A stretch of DNA of 64,000 nt from Streptococcus sp. oral taxon 058 str. F0407 (GTDB taxonomy: Bacteria > Bacillota > Bacilli > Lactobacillales > Streptococcaceae): assembly GCF_000235485.1 (NCBI RefSeq), contig NZ_JH378887.1, positions 191,153 through 255,152 on the forward strand, written 5' to 3'. Shown in pieces: positions 18,398 through 25,319 of the stretch (positions within the stretch are counted from its first letter, which is position 1; each line of letters starts with the position of its first letter). Position numbers and translations under genes: made by a program. The notes below the pieces were generated by a model. The model saw only the letters and a list, made by a program, of their open reading frames with translations, searched no databases and was not told where the DNA came from.

Positions 18398-20001
18398 TGA
18401 ATGAAACATACAAGGTCCAAGTCCAAGACTTGGTAGATGATTTAAAAGCCGTCTTTACCCATGCAGGACTAGGAGGAGAAGCGGGTGAGTACAAACTTCT
18501 CACCCAGTCTTTCCTCTACAAATTTTTAAATGATAAGTTTTTATATCAAGCACAGGTACTAGATGAATCCAATACCTATGAAAATTTACTGACCATGAGT
18601 GAGGAAGACTATGACTGGCTCTTAGAGGATATCGGTACCAGCACAGCTTGGCTCAAGCCAGGCCAGTTGATCGAAACGCTTCACCGTCAGCAAAACGAGG
18701 CGACTTTCTACGAAACTTTTGAGAACACCCTCAACCAAATCGCCATTGACAATAACGATATTTTCTCTGTTCATACGGACGGAGATACGGCAATTCGTCT
18801 CTTTGATGAGCGCCTGATTACTGATACCATCTCAGATAGTAGTAAGCGTAACGAGGTGGCAAAAGCTATCATCAATCTCCTTACGCGCGTGAAGTTCGAT
18901 GAGACCATCTTTTCACAAGGTTTCGACTTTTTCTCTACACTTTTTGAGTACATGATCAAGGACTACAACAAAGATGGCGGCGGTAAGTACGCCGAGTACT
19001 ACACACCTCACTCTGTGGCAAAGATTATCGCTGATATCTTGGTGGGAAATGACCAACCATCAAACGTGCGGATCTATGACCCGTCAGCTGGTTCGGGAAC
19101 CTTGCTCATGAATCTGGCTAGTCGTATCGGTGTGGATAAGACCACTGTCTATAGTCAGGATATCTCGCAAAAATCATCTAATCTCCTCCGTCTCAATCTG
19201 ATTTTGAATGGACTGCAACACTCCATCCATAATATCGTACAGGGAAATACCATCATCGCCAATCGTCATCCTGAAAAGATGGACTATATCGTGTCTAACC
19301 CGCCTTTCAAGCTGGACTTTTCAGAGTGGCGTGACCGAGTGGAAAGCTTGCCAGAAGCCAGTGAGCGTTTCTTTGCTGGAGTGCCAAAAGTTCCAGCCAA
19401 GTCTAAGGACAAGATGGCGATTTACGAGCTCTTTGTTCAGCATATCATCTACTCCTTGAAGCCGGATGGTCAAGCAGCTGTTGTCTTGCCAACAGGATTT
19501 ATCACAGCCCAATCAGGGATTGATAAGGCTATCCGTCAATACTTGGTGGACAATCAAATGCTAGCTGGTGTCGTTTCTATGCCGTCCAATATCTTTGCGA
19601 CGACAGGTACCAACGTCTCCATCCTCTTTATCGATAAGAAAAATAAGGGCGATGTTGTCCTCATCGATGCCTCAAATCTCGGAACCAAGGTCAAGGAAGG
19701 CAAGAACCAAAAGACTGTGTTGTCTCCTGAGGAAGAGCAGAAGATCGTCGAGACCTTTATCAAGAAAGAAGCCATCGAGGACTTTTCTGTCACCGTCTCT
19801 TATGAGGACATCAAGGAGAAAAATTACTCTCTCAGTGCTGGTCAATACTTTGACATCAAGATAGACTATGTGGATATCACAGCAGAAGAGTTTGAAGTCA
19901 AGATGACCGCCTTTCAAGACAAACTCTCAGACCTCTTCCAGCAATCGCATGCATTGGAGCAGGAGATTGAAGAGCAAATGAAGGGGTTGAAGTATGAGTG
20001 A
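18397..20001 (+). CDS. hsdM: HsdM, type I N6-adenine DNA methyltransferase
   Basis: 534 residues. It has an HsdM_N helical domain, SAM-binding motif I DPSAGSG at 228-234 and catalytic NPPF at 301-304, the gamma/type I adenine-methyltransferase order. It methylates the sequence recognised by HsdS and forms the M2S core of the restriction complex. It overlaps hsdR by 1 bp and hsdS by 8 bp, so all three are co-translated. Confidence 0.95.
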   Translation: MNETYKVQVQDLVDDLKAVFTHAGLGGEAGEYKLLTQSFLYKFLNDKFLYQAQVLDESNTYENLLTMSEEDYDWLLEDIGTSTAWLKPGQLIETLHRQQNEATFYETFENTLNQIAIDNNDIFSVHTDGDTAIRLFDERLITDTISDSSKRNEVAKAIINLLTRVKFDETIFSQGFDFFSTLFEYMIKDYNKDGGGKYAEYYTPHSVAKIIADILVGNDQPSNVRIYDPSAGSGTLLMNLASRIGVDKTTVYSQDISQKSSNLLRLNLILNGLQHSIHNIVQGNTIIANRHPEKMDYIVSNPPFKLDFSEWRDRVESLPEASERFFAGVPKVPAKSKDKMAIYELFVQHIIYSLKPDGQAAVVLPTGFITAQSGIDKAIRQYLVDNQMLAGVVSMPSNIFATTGTNVSILFIDKKNKGDVVLIDASNLGTKVKEGKNQKTVLSPEEEQKIVETFIKKEAIEDFSVTVSYEDIKEKNYSLSAGQYFDIKIDYVDITAEEFEVKMTAFQDKLSDLFQQSHALEQEIEEQMKGLKYE

Positions 20002-21211
20002 GTGGAAAGAAAAGACAATAGGAGAACTGTCTATTAGGGTTTCGAGTGGTCTAACACCTCTAAAGTCTAATAAAGAGTTTTGGGAAAATCCAATTATTCC
20101 TTGGCTAAAAACAGATCAACTAGGTGAAAAGTACATTTTTGATACGAATACAAAAATTTCAAAAGAAGCATTAGAACAAACTAGCTTAAGAATTTATCCT
20201 GAGAACACCATATCTATTGCTATGTATGGAGAAGGAAAGACTAGAGGAAATCTTTCAATAATAAAAGCACCGATGACAACAAATCAGGCTTGTTGTAATA
20301 TAGAACTAGATTCAAAATTGGCAGATGTTGAATATGTTTATTACTATTTAAAAACACAATATGATGCTTTAAGAAAATTATCATCAGGTGTGAGAAAGAA
20401 TTTAAATTCTAATGACATAAAGAATTACAAAATTTACATACCGGAAAGTGTGAGATTTCAGAGATCAATAGTTAAAATTTTAACATCACTTGATAATAAG
20501 ATAAGTGTTAACAACCAAATCAACCAAGAGTTGGAAGCCATGGCTAAGACCCTATATGACTACTGGTTTGTGCAGTTTGATTTCCCAGATCAGAATGGTA
20601 ACCCCTACAAATCATCAGGCGGACAGATGGTTTATCACCCAGAACTCAAACGCGAAATTCCTGAGGGATGGGGAGTGGAGAAGTTGGGGGATATTACAAT
20701 ATGCCATGACTCAAAAAGAGTTCCGTTATCTAGTAATGACAGAGAGCTTGTAAAAGGGGAAATACCGTACTATGGTGCTACTGGCATAATGGATTATGTC
20801 AATGATTATATTTTTGACGGAGATTATGTTTTAATGGCTGAAGATGGTTCTGTAATGACTGAGAAAGGAACCCCTATTTTACAACGTATTTCAGGAAAAA
20901 ATTGGGTAAACAATCATGCTCATGTTCTAGAACCAATTAAGAATCATAGTTGTAAACTTCTTATGATGCTATTGAAGGATGTTTCGGTTATGAAAATTAA
21001 AACAGGTTCAATTCAAATGAAAATTAATCAAGAAAATATGAACAAAATTGTAGTCCCAGCAATTCCGTTGGAATTATTATTTGAGATTAATCAAAAATTA
21101 GAAGTAATTGATAAACAGCAACTTAATTTAATCGAAGAGAATAAACAACTCACCCAACTTCGTGATTGGCTCTTGCCAATGTTGATGAATGGACAGGTGA
21201 AGGTGGAGTAG
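19994..21211 (+). CDS. hsdS: HsdS, type I specificity subunit
   Basis: 405 residues with the two-TRD layout. TRD1 covers about residues 1-165. A central conserved helix (NQINQELEAMAKTLYDYWFV, near 175-195) separates it from TRD2 (about 215-370). The C-terminal helix reads NKQLTQLRDWLLPMLMNGQV. The TRDs set the bipartite target. Codon use in the TRDs is more AT-rich than in hsdR/hsdM, consistent with TRD exchange. No second hsdS and no recombinase for phase-variable shuffling lies nearby. Confidence 0.93.
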   Translation: MSEWKEKTIGELSIRVSSGLTPLKSNKEFWENPIIPWLKTDQLGEKYIFDTNTKISKEALEQTSLRIYPENTISIAMYGEGKTRGNLSIIKAPMTTNQACCNIELDSKLADVEYVYYYLKTQYDALRKLSSGVRKNLNSNDIKNYKIYIPESVRFQRSIVKILTSLDNKISVNNQINQELEAMAKTLYDYWFVQFDFPDQNGNPYKSSGGQMVYHPELKREIPEGWGVEKLGDITICHDSKRVPLSSNDRELVKGEIPYYGATGIMDYVNDYIFDGDYVLMAEDGSVMTEKGTPILQRISGKNWVNNHAHVLEPIKNHSCKLLMMLLKDVSVMKIKTGSIQMKINQENMNKIVVPAIPLELLFEINQKLEVIDKQQLNLIEENKQLTQLRDWLLPMLMNGQVKVE

Positions 21212-21253
21212 GGGAATTTCCTTTTTTTAAAAATAAAACAAACTTTTTTAAAA

Positions 21254-21298
21254 ATTATAACAAAAAAAGTCATACAAAATGACTTTTTTTGTTATAAT
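21254..21298. terminator. Perfect 20-bp inverted repeat; hsdS terminator overlapping next promoter
   Basis: The arms at 21254-21273 and 21279-21298 are perfectly complementary around a 5-nt loop. The right arm has seven T's and ends in TATAAT (21293-21298) preceded by TGT, an extended -10 for the ATPase gene starting at 21332. The same palindrome can thus end hsd transcription and carry the downstream promoter. Confidence 0.75.
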
Positions 21299-21331
21299 AG
21301 ATTAAAATGGAAAAATAAGGAGCTGAAATCT

Positions 21332-22699
21332 ATGGTGAAGTTAAAGAGTATTGTTATAGAAAACATAAAAAACGTTCAATATGGAGTGATAGATTTTCAG
21401 AATAAATCAGACTTTATCAATGTTACGGGTATTTACGGTCAGAATGGATCTGGGAAAACTGCAGTTGTAGATGTATTTGAAGTATTGGCTGCTTTAATGA
21501 GAGGTGGCTCTATTCCACCGCATAAAAAGGGTATCTTTAATGCTATAGACCAAGTGGGTGAAAATAACATTACGCTAGAATTAGAAGTCCCAGAGCGTTA
21601 TAATATTTGGTATAAAGTAAAGCTTGCTGCAAGTGAGCCAACAGGTAGTCAAGATATAATAGTAATAAAAGAAGAGATTGGCTATAGACCCTTAGAAAGT
21701 GGTGCTAGATATCGTTATCTAATGAGATATGAGTATGAGGGAAGTAATTTTGATTCTGTGAAACCTCAACACACAGGGACTTTAAAATCTCAAAGAAGCA
21801 TTATGGGGAAAGATGCGATTAGTGTGTTAACAAAAACTATTACCGATGACAATCGTTCCTTTCTTTTTTCAAATGAATTACGTTCTTTCATTACTGCATC
21901 AGGAAAGCAAGAACTTTCTACTCTTATTGAAATATATGGAGTAATGGATGAATTCTGTCAAAATTTAAGGATATTTAATCAGGAACTATCTAGTATGACA
22001 GGCGGTGAAGTCACTCCAGTGACAATCAACTATCATAACCGTGAATCTCATCTTAGCTTTCAAGGAATTATTCCAATGTCTCTTCAAAATGGAGGATTTT
22101 CAATACCTGAAGAACTTTATCCAGTATATGATGGGACAATTACTTATTTGAATGAAATTGTACCTATTATTATACCTGACTTGACACTTGAAATGGAAAC
22201 TGGTGAAACAGAGACCCATTCAGATGGACAAAAATATAAAAAAGTCAACTTCATTTCTAATCGTGCAGGTAAGAGATTTTCTTTAAAACATGAATCAGAA
22301 GGTATACGTAAGATTATTAGTATGCTTGGATTCTTGGTAGAGGTCTATAATAAGGAAAATATTATAGCTATTATAGACGAATTGGATGCTGGAGTATTTG
22401 AATATCTGCTTGGAGAACTAATTGAAATTTTTTCTGAAAGCGCTAAGGGACAACTCATTTTTACCTCTCATAATTTGCGTGTTTTAGAGAAGCTTCCTTC
22501 TTATAAAGTTGTGTTTTCAACAACTTCTCCTACAAATCGTTATATTAGACTTACAGGTATAAAACCAAGTAATAATTTGAGAGATACCTATTTGCGAGCT
22601 ATTCAGGTTGGAGGTCAGGCAGAAGAACTGTACCAAGGAGTATCTAATACTAAAATCAAACGTGCTTTGAGAAAGGCAGGTATGAAACTTGGTAAATAA
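21332..22699 (+). CDS. SMC/OLD-like AAA ATPase, first gene of a two-gene defence candidate
   Basis: 455 residues. The N-terminus (LKSIVIENIKNVQYGVIDF) is typical of RecF/OLD-type AAA_15/AAA_21 ATPases. Walker A is GQNGSGKT at 36-43. A signature-like HESEGIRKII is followed by Walker B IIDELDAG near 347 and an H-loop TSHN. The lid between Walker A and the signature is long. No nuclease domain is fused; a separate TOPRIM-like protein follows with an 11-bp overlap. ATPase/TOPRIM pairs of this type include PARIS (AriA/AriB), AbiL and RloA/RloB-like systems. I cannot say which, if any, this is. AAGGAG precedes the ATG. Confidence 0.75.
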   Translation: MVKLKSIVIENIKNVQYGVIDFQNKSDFINVTGIYGQNGSGKTAVVDVFEVLAALMRGGSIPPHKKGIFNAIDQVGENNITLELEVPERYNIWYKVKLAASEPTGSQDIIVIKEEIGYRPLESGARYRYLMRYEYEGSNFDSVKPQHTGTLKSQRSIMGKDAISVLTKTITDDNRSFLFSNELRSFITASGKQELSTLIEIYGVMDEFCQNLRIFNQELSSMTGGEVTPVTINYHNRESHLSFQGIIPMSLQNGGFSIPEELYPVYDGTITYLNEIVPIIIPDLTLEMETGETETHSDGQKYKKVNFISNRAGKRFSLKHESEGIRKIISMLGFLVEVYNKENIIAIIDELDAGVFEYLLGELIEIFSESAKGQLIFTSHNLRVLEKLPSYKVVFSTTSPTNRYIRLTGIKPSNNLRDTYLRAIQVGGQAEELYQGVSNTKIKRALRKAGMKLGK

Positions 22700-23462
22700 A
22701 AGTAGAAAGGTTATCCTAATATTCGTAGAGGGTGAATCTGATGAAACTGTAGTAGGTTTTGTGACAGATTCATTAGTAGAACAATTAGATCAGATGCATA
22801 TTACATTAAAGGTAATGCACGGAGATGTTTTTTCTGACAGGAAATACTCTTCCTCATCGGGTCCCCAAATTGCAAGAGATAAAATTACTGAAACCTTGAA
22901 TAAAGAAAAATTAAAAGCAAAAGATTTACTTTTTGCTGCTTTTGTCACAGACACTGATGGAATATACATAAATCCAACGTCTCTGGTTGTTGATAGTTCT
23001 ATTGACCCAAAAGATTCTTTTCAATATGATTTACAAACTCAAAGACTATTATTTCCGACTCGAGAAAAGAAAGATGAGATAATAGAGACAAGACAAAGAA
23101 AGTCTAGAAAACTTACTAAGTTGATAAAAGAAGGTGAGTCACTTAAAATTAATAGAACACAAGTTTCTTGTTATGTATTTTATAATTCTGTCAATTTAGA
23201 GCATGTTTTATTTGAAAAATTATTACCAGACCATGAAAAGCAGGATGCCGCTGATGATTTCGTTGACCATTATGATGAAAAAGGTGACGAGGGATTGGAT
23301 GAGATTTTAGCATTTTTTAAAAGTAGATGCCCAGCAGACGATTATGAAGGAAGCTGGGAATTTGTAAAAAAACATGAAATGATGCAAGGATATTCTAATT
23401 TGGCCATATTATTTGACAGGATTCAATCCTACAAGGATAAAAAATTGGAGAGTGATTTATAG
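22689..23462 (+). CDS. TOPRIM-like putative nuclease, partner of the preceding ATPase
   Basis: 257 residues, started at TTG 22689, 11 bp inside the ATPase gene and 8 nt after GGCAGG; no ATG or GTG is available early in this frame. The N-terminus, VILIFVEGESDETVVGF, places the TOPRIM glutamate at residue 14, and FVTDTDG gives the DxD motif near residues 87-89, the order expected for metal-dependent TOPRIM nucleases. The middle is highly charged. RloB-like and DUF4435 (AriB) proteins share this layout. Function is inferred only. Coupling to the ATPase and position beside hsdRMS suggest phage defence. Confidence 0.65.
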   Translation: MVNKSRKVILIFVEGESDETVVGFVTDSLVEQLDQMHITLKVMHGDVFSDRKYSSSSGPQIARDKITETLNKEKLKAKDLLFAAFVTDTDGIYINPTSLVVDSSIDPKDSFQYDLQTQRLLFPTREKKDEIIETRQRKSRKLTKLIKEGESLKINRTQVSCYVFYNSVNLEHVLFEKLLPDHEKQDAADDFVDHYDEKGDEGLDEILAFFKSRCPADDYEGSWEFVKKHEMMQGYSNLAILFDRIQSYKDKKLESDL

Positions 23463-23544
23463 GACTGATACTCTTGGAGTTATTTCTAGTCAGCAAGAAA
23501 TCGAAATCCTAAAAATAGAGGAGGTCAACAATCACTATGAGTAA
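23443..23544 (+). pseudogene. Possible 3' remnant of a HigB/RelE-type toxin gene
   Basis: A frame overlapping the end of the TOPRIM gene reads NWRVIYRTDTLGVISSQQEI, continues to ILKIEEVNNHYE, and stops at 23542-23544. That stop overlaps the ATG (23537) of the antitoxin-like gene by the TA-operon pattern TATGAGTAA. It has no start or N-terminal body. It would fit the tail of the cognate toxin, removed when the ATPase/TOPRIM cassette arrived. The toxin identity is inferred from context. Confidence 0.35.
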
Positions 23545-23809
23545 TGAAATTGTTGAATGCAAAGACCTGATTGCTTTTCATCCAGGTCAGTATGTTGGAG
23601 AGTTGATTGAAGATTATAACCTAACGCACAAAGAATTTTCGGAGCGTTTAGGAATTTCTGAAATGAAGCTCGGTAAATTAGTGAAAGGCGAGGAGTCAAT
23701 TAGTAATGATCTTGCTCAGAAGTTAGAGAAGCTTACTAATATTTCGATGAAAACTTGGCTCAACCTTCAAAATGCTTATGATATAAAAATGACAGAGTTT
23801 CTGGAGTAA
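23537..23809 (+). CDS. HigA-like XRE antitoxin, apparently without a complete toxin
   Basis: 90 residues with the HigA pattern: FHPGQYVGELIEDYNLTHKE and an XRE helix-turn-helix (EFSERLGISEMKLGKLVKGE, near 35-55). HigA proteins neutralise an upstream-encoded HigB RNase and repress their own operon. Here only a toxin tail is visible upstream. GAGGAGG at about 23518 gives a good ribosome binding site. It may now act as an orphan regulator or an anti-addiction relic. Confidence 0.7.
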   Translation: MSNEIVECKDLIAFHPGQYVGELIEDYNLTHKEFSERLGISEMKLGKLVKGEESISNDLAQKLEKLTNISMKTWLNLQNAYDIKMTEFLE

Positions 23810-23819
23810 TCATGGTATA

Positions 23820-24233
23820 ATGCCAATTATGAATAATAACAACCAACGTGCCCTTTGCCAACAACTCTGGGCTAGGAACAAATACCTCGTTTTGAGCCAT
23901 TCCAGCAATATTTACAATGAGATTCGCCAATATCTCAAGAATGAAGTGGTGGAGGTCAGCCATGTTCAAGAACTGATTGACCGTGCTTGCCAAATTCCTG
24001 AGCATAGGGGTCAGGTTTGCAATGCCTTTCAGCATATTTGGGGCTATTTCAAAAAGAAAGCGACAGATGCCGAGCGTAAAGACTATATGCTCTTGCTGGA
24101 TCGCTACCGCTTTGGTCAGGCTTCTAAGGAAGACTTGATTGCTAAGACTCGAGACTTGCTTGATCGCTATCCAAATACCTACTTGCAACATTCGACTTTA
24201 CTGAAAGGAGACTCCCATGAGACTTTGGCATGA
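23820..24233 (+). CDS. DUF1722 (YbgA-like) protein
   Basis: 137 residues; ATG 23820 and ATG 23829 are both possible starts. The content (LWARNKYLVLSHSSNIYNEI, AFQHIWGYFKKKATDAERK, LLDRYRFGQASKEDLIAKT) matches the DUF1722 family, which in some bacteria is fused to DUF523 or found near photolyase-like genes. Its biochemical role is unknown. Its 3' end overlaps the next gene by 17 bp, so the two proteins are probably made together. Confidence 0.7.
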   Translation: MPIMNNNNQRALCQQLWARNKYLVLSHSSNIYNEIRQYLKNEVVEVSHVQELIDRACQIPEHRGQVCNAFQHIWGYFKKKATDAERKDYMLLLDRYRFGQASKEDLIAKTRDLLDRYPNTYLQHSTLLKGDSHETLA

Positions 24234-24582
24234 GGCTTTGATTTCACAACTTCCCCGTCCTCAACTCTTGGGACAGCATCGAGAATGCTGCGCCTTGCGT
24301 GGTAATGGCTGGGGCAGAAAGCATGCGACGGTGGACTATGTCTTTACCCACTCGTCTTATCGTCTCTATGCCTATCATCGCTTGATCATGGAGGAGATGG
24401 CTGGCCGTGGCTACAATGTCAGTCCAGAATGGCTGGACAAGAACTACCGTGGCAAGACCTGCCCTCCTTTTCAAGACTTAGCAGAGGAGAAGCTAGGCAA
24501 GCCCATCTATAGTGAGCATGATGCTGCCTACTATGAGGAGTGTCTGGCTAATCTCCGAGAGAAGGGGATAGAGTTGGAGTAA
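24217..24582 (+). CDS. Pyrimidine-dimer DNA glycosylase-like protein (TIGR02328-type)
   Basis: 121 residues beginning MRLWHEALISQLPRPQLLGQ. The N-terminus, followed by HRECCALRGNGWGRKHATVDY, resembles the endonuclease V/pyrimidine-dimer glycosylase-like family annotated as TIGR02328. The T4 endonuclease V catalytic N-terminal Thr is not at position 2 (Arg is), so activity is uncertain. AAAGGAG precedes the ATG within the DUF1722 gene. A DNA-repair role is inferred from family resemblance. Confidence 0.65.
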   Translation: MRLWHEALISQLPRPQLLGQHRECCALRGNGWGRKHATVDYVFTHSSYRLYAYHRLIMEEMAGRGYNVSPEWLDKNYRGKTCPPFQDLAEEKLGKPIYSEHDAAYYEECLANLREKGIELE

Positions 24583-24642
24583 TAGTAAGGATTATCTCTA
24601 ATTTAGAATTCTTCTCATAATTTTTTCGAACAATAAAGATGA

Positions 24643-24674
24643 GACCTTTAGAATTTTTCTAAGGTCTTCTTTTT
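24643..24674 (+). terminator. Terminator after the glycosylase-like gene
   Basis: GACCTT...AGAA (24643-24653) pairs with TTCTAAGGTC (24657-24666) with one bulged T, followed by TTCTTTTT. Confidence 0.75.
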
Positions 24675-24687
24675 ATGGGTATTAAGA

Positions 24688-24716
24688 TTTACTTTTAATA
24701 ACTTTTAAGTTATAAT
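24688..24716 (+). promoter_or_regulatory. Promoter of the XRE gene
   Basis: TTTACT (24688-24693), 17 nt, TATAAT (24711-24716), 50 bp upstream of the ATG. Confidence 0.6.
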
Positions 24717-24766
24717 TTAAAAAAACAAGCGTGAACTGAAGGAAATAAAAGAAAGAGGGGTAAGTG

Positions 24767-25060
24767 ATGAAGAATAGTGCCATTGGAAGTAATTGGAAAG
24801 ATATCCGATCTGAACTCTTTACCAAGGAGGAAATCCTTGAAAGTGATATGCGAGTGGCTATCATGAGTGAGTTGATAGAAGCTAGACATGAGCAAGGTAT
24901 CAGTCAGAAAAAACTAGAAGAACTCAGTGGAGTGAGCCAGCCTGTTATAGCTAGGATGGAGACAGGAAAGACCAGTCCTCAGTTGGATACGGTCTTAAAA
25001 GTCTTAGCCAGTTTAGGAAAGACACTAGCAGTCGTACCACTTGAACAGGAAAAAAGTTGA
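24767..25060 (+). CDS. XRE-family helix-turn-helix protein (HigA/antitoxin-like)
   Basis: 97 residues from ATG 24767 after AGAGGGG; GTG 24764 is also in frame. The HTH is ISQKKLEELSGVSQPVIARM near residues 45-65, followed by ETGKTSPQLDTVLKVLASLG. The N-terminal part (NWKDIRSELFTKEEILESDM) is typical of antitoxins paired with RelE-like toxins, but no toxin gene is present upstream or downstream. It has its own promoter. Confidence 0.75.
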   Translation: MKNSAIGSNWKDIRSELFTKEEILESDMRVAIMSELIEARHEQGISQKKLEELSGVSQPVIARMETGKTSPQLDTVLKVLASLGKTLAVVPLEQEKS

Positions 25061-25220
25061 TTAAACTGACCTATAGTCTTTTCTAATATCAAGTCATAGT
25101 CACTTATAAGAATCATCAATAACTCGTTTGAGAATTTCAACTAAAATACAACATAAAACAAGCTATACAAAGGATTTGAGACACTGATCTCAAGTCTTTT
25201 TCTTTGGTCTGAAGGATAGA

Positions 25221-25237
25221 TATAGTTTCAAACTATA
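25221..25237 (+). promoter_or_regulatory. MET-box upstream of metE
   Basis: TATAGTTTCAAACTATA is a perfect 8+1+8 palindrome and matches the streptococcal MtaR/MetR-type MET-box consensus (TATAGTTTSAAACTATA). It lies 83 bp before metE and predicts methionine-responsive LysR-family control of metE-metF. The rest of the 25061-25319 gap shows no other element. Confidence 0.8.
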
Positions 25238-25319
25238 TCAAAGCCTAATTATTTACAATTATACAGACCCTTTCTTTTCTGTTAAGATAGTTTCAACAAC
25301 AAATTTTGGAGGACACATC

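Noticed and set aside
19994..21211. Phase-variable hsdS shuffling locus
   Set aside because: Only one hsdS gene, no inverted hsdS copies and no recombinase gene nearby.
23810..23830. Extended -10 (TGG-TATAAT) at the start of the DUF1722 gene, suggesting a leaderless mRNA
   Set aside because: No matching -35, and the TATAAT includes the first bases of a candidate start codon; probably chance.
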